From contig NC_080185.1 of NCBI RefSeq assembly GCF_950295315.1, positions 43,464,737 to 43,528,736 of the forward strand: a stretch of 64,000 nt of DNA. The letters are read 5' to 3'. Shown here piece by piece: positions 1-10,947 of this stretch. The notes beneath the pieces were generated by a model that had not been told where the DNA came from, searched no databases, and saw only the letters and a list, made by a program, of their open reading frames with translations. How positions within the stretch are numbered: the first letter of the stretch is position 1; every line of letters starts with the position of its first letter. This DNA comes from Erinaceus europaeus. Its lineage: Eukaryota > Chordata > Mammalia > Eulipotyphla > Erinaceidae. The translations under genes and the position numbers were made by a program.

Positions 1-42
1 GGAAAACATAAATTCAAAGGATGGAAAAACACAAACACGCAC

Positions 43-154
43 CTTGAACACGTTGGAGTTTAGGCTTTGCAAATGCCATGGGCAAGTTCAGAGGGATGTA
101 ATGCTCATGATTGCAAATGGTCTGCAGAAATTCAAACTTGTATTCAGCCAGTAC
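43..154 (-). CDS. DOCK11: DOCK11 exon w16 (last in window)
   Basis: 112 nt: 37 codons starting [18 protein letters not shown], continuing [19 protein letters not shown], then G of a split codon. Acceptor cccatttag, donor gtgcgt. [20 protein letters not shown] is a hallmark block of the DOCK-D subfamily. The gene continues beyond the window start toward the catalytic DHR-2 domain. Confidence 0.96.
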
Positions 155-476
155 CTAAATGGGAGAAAAATCCCACAGTAACTTGGGAGGAACTGACAGG
201 CCAAGAGAACTAATCCCACTGTTGTTGATGTTCACAACAGGGGTGATTCACATTCAAAACATATCTTCAGGCTCTGAAGTCCCAGGTTCAACCTCCCACA
301 TCACCATAAACTAGAGCTGAGCAGTGCTCTGGTGAAAAAGAAAAAGGAAAAAGAAAACAGGAAAGGAAAAAAGAAAAAGAAAGGAAGGAAGAAGGAAAGG
401 AAGGAAGAAAATAAGAGAGAAGAAAACTACTTCTAGAGTTTTTAACTTCAAAGCACTAAGGCTGAGGGCTGGAAAA
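155..476. other. Intron after w15: tRNA-SINE remnant and purine tract
   Basis: 235-345 carries gaagtcccaggttcaacctc and agagctgagcagtgctctgg, a tRNA-like SINE. 330-425 is a GAAA/GGAA-rich run. No exon. Confidence 0.5.
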
Positions 477-776
477 AGAGCTCACTTGGACAGTACACTG
501 CTTTACCGTGTGTAAGACCCAGGTTCAAATTCGGTGCCCACAGCAATGAAGGAAGCTTTGGTGATATGTTTTCTTTCTCTCTCTACTTCGATACAGGAGA
601 AAAACATGAGATCTGGAGTTTGATCCTTGATGCTCTGATTTTCACTTTTTCCTCTCATGTTTATCGATAAATATTTTAAGAAAAGAAGAAGGCAAAGGCA
701 GTGGACATTTAAATGGGTAATTTTCACAGCCAAATAGAGACTACATATCTCTACTGACCTTAAAATAAAGACTTCA

Positions 777-1139
777 GGGGGTCGGGCGGTGGCGCAGTGT
801 GTTAAGCGCATGTGGCACAACGCGCAAGGACCAGCGTAAGGATCCCAGTTGGAGCCCCCAGCTCCCCACCAGCAGGGGAGTCGCTTCACAGGTGGTGAAG
901 CAGGTCTGCAGGTGTTTGTCTTTCTCTCCCCCTCTCTGTCTTCCCCTCCTCTCTCCATTTCTCTCTGTCCTATCCAACAACGAACAACACTAATAAAAGC
1001 AATAATAATAACCACAACGAGGCTACAACAACAAGGGCAATAAAAGGGGGAAAAATGACCTCCAGGAGCAGTGGATTCATGGTGCAGGCACCGAGCCCAG
1101 CAATAACCCTGGAGGAAAAAATAAATAAAATAAAGACTT
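777..1139 (+). mobile_element. Long hedgehog tRNA-SINE with full tail
   Basis: Head gtcgggcggtggcgcagtgt, body with cctcctctctccatttctct, CAA-rich section, then the optional tail tgacctccaggagcagtgg ... ataaccctggagg. This is the most complete arrangement of the family in the window, with a pol III box A/B-like head. Confidence 0.9.
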
Positions 1140-1265
1140 AAGTAACCCAGGAGGTGGTGCAGCGGATAAAGAACTCTCGGGAATGAGGTCCAAGTTCAAT
1201 GCCTAACTCCTCATATGTCCCTCCCCCTTTAATAAGTAAAGGCTTTTAAAATAAAATAGATTTAA
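1140..1265 (+). mobile_element. Short tRNA-SINE (ggtggtgcagcggataaag type)
   Basis: cccaggaggtggtgcagcgg then ataaagaactctcgg, ending in an A-rich tail. A family distinct from the long SINE. Other copies lie at 29071, 44865 and 54622. Confidence 0.75.
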
Positions 1266-1944
1266 AAAAAAAAGCCTATCTTGAGATGGGACCAAGGCAG
1301 GAAACGGTTAACACAGCAGGCTCAGCACTGCTAGCCGTAACAAAGGTCTGCTTGCAGGAGGGGTCACTGGCTGGCATTTGATAAATTGGATTTAGAAACA
1401 TTCCTTCTAGGATAAAGGTTGTGCCTTCTATACCAGTCTGCTCAGCCCATCTGGACAGACAGTGTGATTAATGGGGAACACTTGCTTGCCTTGCCTTTCA
1501 GAGACTGAAATCCTGACCAGCCTCCAATAGATGGTCAGCCCCTAACAAAAGTCCTGAATTCCATGACTCAACTGGGCCTCCCTGAACAGAGACACTGCAC
1601 ACACTTGGCTGCCTGGTCGTCACTGGAGGGAAGTGTGTGCTGTGTGACTCTTCACCGGAAGGGGGCACACGAGAGGTCTGAAAGTGGACTGCCATAGACC
1701 CCATTGGTGTCTTTTCTCCTTCCAGCTCTAATGCATGCCAACTGTGAATGTGGTTAAATGCTGAGTTCTGACGTCTCCTAGTGTACTACTGGACATATAC
1801 CGGTCTTGGGACCCCCCCCAATAATATCCAGTACGTTCTGCTTTCACATGCAGCTATACTTTAAGTGCTTAAATAAAAACAACAGTTCTAGATTCTCCAG
1901 AGGAGAAAAGATGGCACCCTTACCCACTACAATTCATCCTTCTA

Positions 1945-2034
<90 letters not shown>

Positions 2035-2276
2035 CTATAGAAACCAAACCATAATGAACAGTTAGAATCTGATTCTAAAAGTCTTCGAATTATAATTTTT
2101 TTAAATACCAAATTTTATTTTACGTTAAGAGAATGACAACTGTAACTTTTACAGACAATAATACGATACTCTTAAGACCTTAAAGAAAGTGATACAGGGC
2201 AAGTAATATAACTGGAATTGGGAGTGAACTGCAGAATTTTCAGAATTACACACATATAAACAGAAATATATAATAG

Positions 2277-2560
2277 AGGAGTCGGGCGGTGGCACAGCGG
2301 GTTAAGCGCATGTGGCGCAAAGCGCAAGGACCACCTTAAGGATCCCGGTTCAAGCCCCCGGCTCCCCACCTGTAGGGGAGTCGCTTCACAAGCGGTGAGG
2401 CAGGTCTGCAGGTGTCTATCTTTATCTACCCCTCTCTGTCTTTCCCTCCTCTCTCCATTTCTCTCTGTCCTATCTAACAACAACAACATCAATAACAACA
2501 ATAACTACAACAATAAAAAACAAGGGCAACAAAAGAGAAAAATAAATTAATTAAAAAAAG
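2277..2560 (+). mobile_element. Long hedgehog tRNA-SINE
   Basis: Head gagtcgggcggtggcacag, CT-rich body, tail aacaacaacatcaataacaa then AAAT-rich. No secondary (ggcctccagg) tail. Confidence 0.88.
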
Positions 2561-2789
2561 AGAAATATATAATAGACATATGTATGTACATATCTACATA
2601 CAGGCATAAACAATACATATATGTAGTCTGTTCAGCTACACATGCTCATTTTAGTCAATTCCCAAAACGTAGCTTGTTCAGTCAACATTTTAGACCAGAA
2701 GGAGAAGAAATTTCCGGTTCCATCATCTCTTGGCCTACTGAAGCATCCTTCTTCTATGAGTCCTAACTGCCACTTACACTTGCCTGATC

Positions 2790-3395
2790 ACATTTGCCAT
2801 TCATAGTCTTTGTTGTTTCTCCCATATGATTTCACTCACAAGTGGGACATACAGACACAAACAAACAAATAAATGAAATAAATGAAAAATAAATGTCTAT
2901 TATGAGACTCAATGAGTGGTTATGAAAAGGGAAGGGAAAAGGTAAGTGGGGATGGGTGGCTGAATGGCAGTCACCCAGTTAAATGCACATAGTACTGTGT
3001 GAAAGGATCCAGGATTGAGCCCTCCCCACTTCCCAACCTGCAGGTCTGCAGGTATCTACCTACCTATCTTTCTTTCTTTCTCCCTATTTTCCCCTCCCCT
3101 CTCAATTTCTCTCTGTACTATAGTAAAATGAAAAGGAAAAAATGACCACCAGGAGTGGTGGATTTGTGGTGATAGCCCTTATGGTAACAAAATAAATAAA
3201 TAAAGATAATAAAGATAGAAAGGAAATGGGTAAGTTGGGTAAAAAAGTATCAACTTGATAGAAAGTACAATTTTTGTGGTAAACTTAGTACAATACATAG
3301 AGATGATGGCTTATAAGAATATAAAATGAAAACCTATGTAATGTTGTAAACCAGTGTTACTTCAGTTAATGAATGAATAAAGAAAATAAACTACC
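2790..3395 (+). mobile_element. Probable L1 3' end interrupted by a SINE
   Basis: ctcccatatgatttcactca, then a short SINE at about 2950-3200 (ggcagtcacccagttaaatg), then a low-complexity 3' part (aagtacaatttttgtggtaa) ending aatgaatgaataaag. The L1 assignment is by resemblance only. Confidence 0.45.
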
Positions 3396-3419
3396 ATAAA
3401 ATTCAGTGGTGTTTCCCCA

Positions 3420-3564
3420 TTCCATACACACCAACATCTTAATGTCTAACATTCAAGACCTTCCATCATCTGACACCAGATGATTTTTCCAGTTCCAAAC
3501 TGACCCATTCTAAGCTCTTCACTTTTACTTTCTCACTCATCCTTATGTGATTCCTGGACACACG

Positions 3565-3623
<59 letters not shown>

Positions 3624-3830
3624 ATCTTTACTGAAGGATTCTCTACCGGTAACTTCCTTATCTAGTCTTGGGCGTCTTTCAAGTATTCTAATATTCACAC
3701 TGAGTGGTGGTAATCCCTCCTTTTCTTGTTTCCCTGCTGTACTTTGTGTCGTCTAGGTAACAGTCACTGCATTTAACTTTCGGTTTGACTGCGACGACAG
3801 CAACAGTCTCTCTCATCTTTGAATTCTCAC
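3420..3830 (+). repeat. L2-like LINE remnant around a (CA)n
   Basis: acattcaagaccttccatca and ctaagctcttcacttttact before the microsatellite, and ctttctttcaag-type CT-rich text after it, resemble the L2 3' region. Low certainty for the exact limits. Confidence 0.45.
3565..3621. repeat. (CA)n microsatellite
   Basis: About 28 uninterrupted CA units. Confidence 0.97.
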
Positions 3831-4533
3831 ATTAGATGGTAAATGACTAGCAATATTTACTGGATTCAATTCAAAATAATCGACTATGCGTTTTCCCCCT
3901 CCAGTAGCTCTCACAGGTTTAAACTCTATGAAAGAAATATATTTTATATTTCACACAGTCGCATCCTTAGTTTAACTTTAAAAATAAGATAAGCAGATAT
4001 TTAGTGCTTAATACAGAAGAAGTGTTACAACTTTTAAAAACAGTCTCATGACAGAAGTTTACTTCTGACACAGACAGATATCTTCTATCACTTAAATCAT
4101 CTTCTAGAGATCTGAAGCTAGTGATTTTTTTTATTTAAAAAAATTAAGGTAGGTAAGACACTAAAGCTGCTTGAATAGATTAATGACCATGAGATTCTTT
4201 AATAAATACAGTTGATACCTGATACTGATATTGAGGGAGGAGTTATCCTTCCCTAAATCTATTACCAACTCATCCCTGTTCAGTGCAACAAATGAAATAA
4301 CTGTCATCACCTACTTTACAGATGGATTCACTTCCACTAATAACCCCTACATATTGGGGGGAAATGCTAACAGTAAGTGTGCTGCCTTTCCTAAACAGAT
4401 GGGTTCCTGTATCTCTCAAGCAAAATAATTCCACTGGCCTTAAAGAGCACTCTGCATTCACATATATTAGCAACATGTAGCCTATAGCTACAACAGTAAA
4501 TAGGTTGCTTTATTTCAAGAGGTGCAAGTTCTT

Positions 4534-4566
4534 CAGTCAAATGCTCTACCACTGAGCTATACCCCC
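4534..4566 (-). pseudogene. tRNA-Cys 5'-half retropseudogene, tailless
   Basis: On the minus strand, 33 nt match the 5' part of tRNA-Cys(GCA), from gggggtatagctcagtgg to gcatttgactg. The copy stops inside the anticodon loop. Five extra bases (ggaag) precede the mature 5' end. An 11-bp direct repeat, tgcaagttctt, flanks the insert at 4523-4533 and 4572-4582. There is no poly(A). Confidence 0.85.
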
Positions 4567-4985
4567 CTTCCTGCAAGTTCTTAAGGCCAACAGAGGTCAG
4601 ATGAGTGATTTAAATGCAGAAAGAGAGTCGGGGATACACTACGGAGTGGTGAGTATGGTGGTGACTTAGAAAGTTCATGCCGCAGACCCCATCTAAAGAC
4701 ATTCAAAAATGTCTGGGGAGAAAAAAAAACACGTCGTGCAAAACAAACAGAGCATGTCTTCTGGCTCAGCCACTTGTGTAAGACCACTGATGTGAAATAA
4801 TTCAGTCATTTCAGAAGTGGCCAGGGGGATCCCATGTAACTCAGTGAATTGATGGAGGACTGTAGTCAAGAGTTTCCTCATAAGCTTATAAAGATAGCTG
4901 AATCTCTAGCATGTGGGTAGTTCTCTGCTTTGGGTTTTTGAGACCATACCGTTCTAAATTAAAGTTACTTGCCATATTGTGGCTA

Positions 4986-5204
<219 letters not shown>

Positions 5205-5250
5205 TCAAGACCATTCTATGGAGAAATGTGTTTTAACCAGAATACTTTTG

Positions 5251-5715
5251 AGGAGATAGAGGGGGTGGGAGAGAGAAAGAGGGAGAGAGAGGGAGAGAGA
5301 GGGAGAAAGAGGGAGAGAGAGGGAGAAAGAGGGAGAGAGAGGGAGAGGGAGAAAGAGGGAGAGAGAGGGAGAGGGAGAGGGAGAGAGAGGGAGAGGGAGA
5401 GAGAGGGAGAAAGAGGGAGAGAGAGGGAGAGGGAGAGTGAGAGAGAGGGAGAGGGAGAGTGAGAGAGAGGGAGAGGGAGAGAGAGGGAGAGGGAGAGTGA
5501 GAGAGAGGGAGAGGGAGAGGGAGAGAGAGGGAGAAAGAGGGAGAGAGAGGGAGAGGAAGAGTGAGAGAGAGGGAGAGGGAGAGAGAGGGAGAAAGAGGGA
5601 GAGAGAGGGAGAGGGAGAGTGAGAGAGAGGGAGTGGGAGAGAGAGGGAGAAAGAGGGAGGGAGAGGGAGAGTGAGAGAGAGGGAGAGGGAGAGAGAGGGA
5701 AGGAGGGAGGGAGAA

Positions 5716-5754
<39 letters not shown>
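5251..5754. repeat. (GGGAGA/GAGA)n polypurine array, ~500 bp
   Basis: Nearly uninterrupted G/A sequence with higher-order units such as gagagagggagagggaga and gagaaagagggagagag. Only occasional T (gagtgaga) breaks it. On the DOCK11 strand it is pure C/T. Apparent long protein frames here are artefacts of the repeat. Confidence 0.97.
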
Positions 5755-6085
5755 CGGCACTGCAACACTGTTACGCCACTCATAAAGCTTCGTAAACCCT
5801 GCAGATGTGATCTGGGGGCTGGAAACCCAGTTGCCTAGAATATTACTTCTCTCCCAGCTTACGAAGGACATTGTTAGTGCAATGTGAACTTTTTGGTCAG
5901 GATCGATCTAGACCTCTAATAATACAACTCATCGAATCATTACTAGGAGTGGGCCATTTTGACCTAATTTTGGAACCCTGTACCTGGGATGCAGATATAG
6001 CCCATTTTTTCATTCTACTTTCTCTGATACATCAAGCATATGTGCACTCATGCACCTCAATTTCAGCAAATCCATTCTGTGTACA
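5755..6085. other. Intron w13-w14, unassigned
   Basis: No repeat or exon recognised apart from low-complexity edges. Also nothing recognised in 6400-6870. Confidence 0.4.
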
Positions 6086-6320
6086 TTCTGATAAAAAGAG
6101 TGCACACATTACCATGCACAAGACCTTCGTTCAAGCCCTGGACTCTACCTGCAGGAGGGAAGCTTCACAAGCAGCAGAACAGTGCTGTAGGTCTCTCTCT
6201 CTAAAAAAATAATAATAAAGAGGAGGAAAAGAAAGGCATGAAAAAATAGCTAATGGGAATGGTGGCATCATGCAGGCATATAGTCCCAGTGACAATTCTG
6301 GTGGAGAGAGAGAGGAAGAA
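6085..6320 (+). mobile_element. Diverged short SINE
   Basis: ccatgcacaagaccttcgtt, ctgcaggagggaagcttcac and the secondary tail gggaatggtggcatcatgca to gacaattctggtgg. The head is poorly preserved. Confidence 0.55.
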
Positions 6321-6854
6321 AGGGAGTGAGGGAGAGAGGGAGAGAAGGAGAGGGGGAGAGAGGTAGAGAGAGAGAGAGAGAACTTCCTCAAAAAAAAAGT
6401 CCTTGCAGCTTTAAAACTGTTTAAAAATACAACTAAATTTATACACCATGTTATAGGAACACAAGCACTGCATACTATTTTCAACTTTGTACATGCCTTT
6501 CCTAAGAGCAAGACTACTTCTGATCTGATATTTGTTCTTCTCCCAAATGACTACTTTCAACACAGACATCTTTTTAATGACGAGATAAAGTTATAGCTTC
6601 CAAAGTACTGTATTTTACATGGTAAGTAAGTACAGGCAAGAATCTATATAGAGGGGGGTCTAAATATTAGTTTTGGAAGGCGCAGGGGCTATTAGACCTC
6701 AGACTTATGCAATGCATTCACTGCTATTTTTAGAGCAAACTTCAAAAAATCAAAGCAGTAAGAGAGCTTAAATATAGACAGAAACAATGTTGAAACATAA
6801 CAAAATATAGCACCTTGAGGCTAACTATAAAACTAGCCAACTTTGTCTATGTTA

Positions 6855-6950
<96 letters not shown>

Positions 6951-7282
6951 CTAAAAAACAAACAAAAAAAAAACCCAGAAAATCAGTCTCTGTGTGTCAA
7001 GAGCTGTATTGTAAACAGTTATGTCCCCAATAAAACGTTCCGGGAAAAAATGCAATATTGAAGAGTAAGCTGCATCCTATTCGTCCTTTCAGTGTGGGGG
7101 ATGCTGGGCTCAAACGTGATTGTTGCACACATCAAAGTGGTGCACTATGCAGGTGAAGTATTTTCCTGGCCTTGTGGTTCTCTCCTTCTCCCTCTCCCTC
7201 TCTTCCTCCTTCTTCCCCGCTTCTCTCTCTGTAAGTGTCAGTCTGGACGGATAAAGTCCTGGTGATGACTCAAATGACATTA

Positions 7283-7575
7283 GGGAGTCGGGCGGTAGTG
7301 CAGCATGTTAAGCAAACGTGGCACGAAGCCCAAGGACTGGCTTAAGGATCCCGGTTCGAGCCCCCGGATCCCCACCTGCAGGAGAGTCGCTTCAAAGGCA
7401 GTGAAGCTAGTCTACAGATGTCTATCTTTCTCTCCCCCTCTCTGTCTTCCCCTCCTCTCCCTATTTCTCTCCATCCTATCTAACAATGATGACATCAATA
7501 ACAACAATAATAACTACAGCAACAATAAAAAACAAGGGCAACAAAAAGGGAAATAAATAAATATATTAAAAAAAG
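7283..7575 (+). mobile_element. Long hedgehog tRNA-SINE
   Basis: gggagtcgggcggtagtgca to an AAAT-rich tail. Flanked by atgacatta (7273-7281) and a matching gtgacattaa just after the tail, so the insertion is clean. Confidence 0.88.
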
Positions 7576-7589
7576 TGACATTAAAAGCC

Positions 7590-7750
7590 ACCTCCTGAGA
7601 CCCTACTATGTGCCCAAAACATATTAAATACTTTACTAGTAGTTTAAGAACGAGGATCTGAAAGATCAGAGCTGCTACGGAACTAGTACTAAGTGGTGGG
7701 TGCAGGATCCGAAGTGAGGTCTGATCAAAATTCATTCAACCCCATCTTCA
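7590..7750. repeat. MIR-like remnant
   Basis: gagaccctactatgtgccca near the start and gaagtgaggtctgatc near the end suggest MIR or a related CORE-SINE. Weak. Confidence 0.4.
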
Positions 7751-7994
7751 ACCAAGGCAAGAGGTAGGTAGGAAGGGGAGGAGAAGAAGGTTTCATGGAA
7801 AACATTGTGGTAATGGCCACATGGGCAACTTGTTGGAAATGGAGACACTCAAGAGAAACTACTGGGTTGTGAGAAAATTCATGACATATTTTTTCCACAT
7901 TTTTCTATGCAAAAATGTGTCACACATTTTCAGACAACCCAATGGAGCTGAAATGGAAGAGGAAGGGGAGCATGTTTTTGTACCCTATTTTCTT

Positions 7995-8610
7995 TCCTTT
8001 TTAAAAAATTTTTATTTATAAAATAGAAACAGTGAGGGAGTCGGGCGGTAGCACAGTGGGTTAAGAGCAGGTGGCGCAAAGTGCAAGGACTGGCATAAGG
8101 ATCCCGGCTCCAGCCCCTGTCTCCCCACCTGCAGGGGAGTCGCTTCACAGGTGGTGAAGCAGGTCTCCAAGTGTCTATCTTTCTCTCCCCCTGTCTTCCC
8201 CTCCTCTCTCCATTTCTCTCTGTCCTATCCAACGACAACATCAATAACAACAACAATAACAGCCACAATAATGATAAAACAAGGGCAACAAAAAGGAATA
8301 AATAAATAAATAAATAAATATTTTAATGGTAACAGTGACAAGACCATAGGATACGAGGGGGTACAATTCCACACAATTCCCACCACCAGAACTCCATATC
8401 CTATCCCCTCCCCTGATAGCTTTCCTATTCTTTAACCCCCTGGGAGTATGGACCCAGGGTCATTGTGGGATGCAGAAGGTGGAAGGTCTGGTTTCTGTTT
8501 AATTGCTTCCCCGCTGAACATGGGCATTGGCAGGTCAATCCATACTCCCATCCTGTCTCTCTCTTTCCCTGGTGGGGCAGAGCTCTGAGGAATCAGGGAT
8601 CCAGGACACA
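7995..8610 (-). mobile_element. Poly(A) retroelement (unnamed ~1-kb family), 5'-truncated, with nested SINE
   Basis: The minus-strand element reads tgtcctggatccctgattcc, then the shared blocks gggagtatgg, atgcccatgttcagcgggg and gtgggaattgtgtgg, and ends in an A/T-rich tail. An 18-bp target-site duplication, tttgt(a/g)ccctattttctt, flanks it at 7977-7994 and 8611-8628. A plus-strand SINE sits inside at about 8036-8320. The element is in the same sense as DOCK11. Confidence 0.85.
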
Positions 8611-8630
8611 TTTGTGCCCTATTTTCTTAC

Positions 8631-8756
8631 CTTCAGCATCCTGTTTATTGCTAAAAAGTCTGCAGATTGCTTTAAGGTAGCTATCATGGTTGTAGCCAGA
8701 GTTTCATGTATCAGCTGGGCCTGTGGGGGACTCGGTTTTTCAGGCCGGAAGTTATA
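8631..8756 (-). CDS. DOCK11: DOCK11 exon w12
   Basis: 126 nt, symmetric phase 0, 42 codons starting [18 protein letters not shown] and ending [11 protein letters not shown]. Acceptor ttgtag, donor AAG|gtaaga. The Pro-rich linker leads into a helix ([17 protein letters not shown]). A retroelement's target-site duplication begins at intron position +3 of its donor, and a (GU)n tract lies just upstream of its acceptor. Confidence 0.95.
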
Positions 8757-8776
8757 CTACAAAGGAAGAATGCAAA

Positions 8777-8797
8777 ACACACACACACACACACACC
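8777..8797. repeat. (AC)10 inside the 100-bp intron between w11 and w12
   Basis: Ten AC units on the plus strand, hence (GU)10 in the DOCK11 transcript, ending about 20 nt before the w12 acceptor. Confidence 0.95.
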
Positions 8798-8832
8798 ATC
8801 AGAAGAAAGGGCCACCAGAAGTATCCAGTTCA

Positions 8833-8955
<123 letters not shown>

Positions 8956-9002
8956 TTAGGTTATGATAACAGGTGGATTATTACAATAAGAACCACATCA
9001 CT

Positions 9003-9092
9003 GTCTACGGCCATACCACCCTGAACACGCCCGATCTCGTCTGATCTCGGAAGCTAAGCAGGGTCGGGCCTGGTTAGTACTTGGATGGGAGA
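9003..9092 (+). pseudogene. 3'-truncated 5S rRNA retropseudogene without tail
   Basis: The first 90 nt of mammalian 5S rRNA (gtctacggccataccaccct through ggatgggaga) are present, with one difference from the canonical sequence (ACGCGCC is ACACGCC). It stops about 30 nt short of the natural 3' end. A 13-bp direct repeat, agaaccacatcac, flanks it at 8989-9001 and 9090-9102. There is no A-rich tail. The internal promoter box A is kept but there is no terminator, so expression is unlikely. Confidence 0.93.
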
Positions 9093-9408
9093 ACCACATC
9101 ACAGTTAACCCTCAAAATGTTTAACGCTGCCTCCTGTATAATTAAAACCCAGATTTGTACCTTCGGTGGCATAGCAGTTTGGGGCTCACACATTTCAAAG
9201 ATGCCCGGGGTCTAGTGAAATTTCTTTCTTGATTCACTAAGAAGGATAACTTATTTGGGCAAGTCAGATGTGGGAGAGGGAGCTTTCTTCTAAATGTCTG
9301 TCTACATTTTGCAGGGTGGGCCTGGCTACTCCATAGCAAAGGAGCTCAACTCAAGGGAAATACTGAAATTGGCACTGGGGAAAATCAAGGTGAATAGAAT
9401 GAGGAAGG

Positions 9409-9870
9409 GGGCTGGGTGGTGGCATACCTAGCGGAGTGCACACACTACAACGTACAAAGACCCGGATTTAAACCCCCAGTCCCTCACCTGTAGGGGGAAA
9501 TCTGTATGAGTGGTAAAGCAGTGTTGTAGGTCTCTCTGTCTATCTTCCTCTCTTATCTCCCCCTGACCTCTTGATTTTTTACTGTCTCTATCCAATAAAG
9601 ATAATAAAAGGAGTCGGGCAGTAGCACAGCGGGTTAAGCGCAGGTGGCACAAAGTGTAAGGACCAGCTTAAGGATCCCGGTTTGAACCCCCGGCTCCCCA
9701 CCTGCAGGGGAGTTGCTTCACAGGTGGTGAAGCAGGTCTGCAGGTGTCTCTCTTTCTCTCCCCGTCTTCCCCTCCTCTCTCCATTTCTTTCTGTTGTTGT
9801 TGTCAACAACAACAACAATAACTGCAATAAAACAAGGGCAACAAAAGGGAATAAATAAATATTTTAAAAA
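9409..9870 (+). mobile_element. Short SINE followed by a long SINE
   Basis: 9409-9605 is the short type (gggctgggtggtggcatacc ... ctctatccaataaagataat). 9610-9870 is the long type (ggagtcgggcagtagcacag), inserted at the A-rich end of the first. Confidence 0.85.
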
Positions 9871-10034
9871 GTATAAAAAGAGATAATAAAAAATGTAAAA
9901 AGAATAAGGAAGAGCAAAAACATAAAGCATGTCAACAGGGATGACACAATGGGGAGAGGAAGAAAGGAGAGCTATAATGATGGAAACTCAGATAGGTAAT
10001 ACATCAGGAAAAGCCACCGAAGTTTTTATAGTTG

Positions 10035-10130
10035 AGAGCAGTGGTACTCAAGACCAGCAGAAACACCTGGAAGGAAGGATATTTCAGGGCCCCTCTTCCA
10101 GGAGTTTTCTGACCTCTAAGGGCTGGCCTG
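10035..10130 (+). mobile_element. MER5-like hAT fragment
   Basis: gagcagtggtactcaagacc followed by agcagaaacacctgg resembles the MER5A end (gagcagtggttctcaa). About 95 bp remain, ending near the start of direct duplication copy 1. Confidence 0.55.
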
Positions 10131-10254
10131 AAATATAATGATCAGATTGGTGAATAGCTCCAGGGAGGCTGTTTGGCAACAACATTTGACATTTGAGATC
10201 CACTGGACAAGTGGACTCTTTTTTTTTTTTTAAGCTGTTCAACCAGAATACCTT

Positions 10255-10569
10255 CAAAAGCAGAGCCAAGGAAACAGGTGCAATGTGCATTTAAAAAAGT
10301 AGCAAAGCACAAACCAGCCAGCACTGAGCTCATGGGGAGAGGGGGGTGTATTTCTTGAAACTTCCTGTTTTAATTTCAAAAGCCAGGAACACGTTTTGCA
10401 CCTGCTCCACTCTGTCCAGCCTTGTTCATTTGCCTGCAAAAGTGCCACTCTCTATTCTTGCAATCACAAATGGACAAGCATTGGTGGCACAGCCAGTTGA
10501 GTACACATGTTACAATGTGCAAAGCCCCAGGTTGGAGCCCCTGGTCTCCATCTGCAGGGGGGGAAGCTT
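10255..10569 (+). repeat. Direct duplication, copy 1
   Basis: 315 bp that recur at 12974-13290 with about ten differences (roughly 97% identity by eye). The unit has about 230 bp of sequence I do not recognise, followed by the 5' part of a short hedgehog SINE (tggtggcacagccagttgag), so it was copied after that SINE inserted. No poly(A) or target-site duplication bounds the unit. Confidence 0.92.
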
Positions 10570-10665
10570 TTCAAGTTGTGAGGCAGGGCTGCAGGTGTCT
10601 CTCTATCTACCTCTTTTCTCTTGATTTCTGACTGACTCTATCCAATAAAGATGATTTTTTTTAAA
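10475..10665 (+). mobile_element. Short hedgehog SINE
   Basis: gcattggtggcacagccagt to ctctatccaataaagatgat. Its 5' half lies inside direct duplication copy 1, so it predates that duplication. Confidence 0.8.
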
Positions 10666-10689
10666 AAAGAGAGAAATGAACAAGCACAG

Positions 10690-10832
10690 GCCACTCCTTC
10701 CAACATGAAAGCCACTAACTAGCCACATGTGGCTGGTCAGTTAAATCATAGAGACATAGCTAGCGGGAACTACATTTCAAGCACTCAGTAGCAATATATG
10801 GCCAACAGTTACCATACTGGGCAGCACTGGTG
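10690..10832. mobile_element. hAT-type MER element
   Basis: agccacatgtggctggtcag ... tttcaagcactcagtagcaa ... taccatactgggcagcactg matches a common mammalian hAT MITE pattern. Degraded and non-coding. Confidence 0.6.
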
Positions 10833-10947
10833 CACAACCATTCCACAATGGAAGAAAAGAAAAGCCTTTTGAAGAACACTGGCTTGAGACAATGGTGTTC
10901 AAACTCTCTTGTCTTATGGAGTCACTCAGAAAATGTTATAAAGAGGG

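Noticed and set aside
778..860. SINE heads as functional tRNA genes
   Set aside because: The heads have box A/B-like sequence but cannot fold into a complete cloverleaf and continue into SINE bodies.
503..1043. Several 60-170 residue open frames with CRPASPPVKRLPC or SFSPPLCLPLLSP
   Set aside because: The same peptides recur at every long SINE on either strand. They are SINE translations, not genes.
5205..5871. Long Ser/Leu/Pro-rich or Arg/Glu/Gly-rich open frames
   Set aside because: They are translations of the GGGAGA array in different frames. There is no start context, splice logic or homology.
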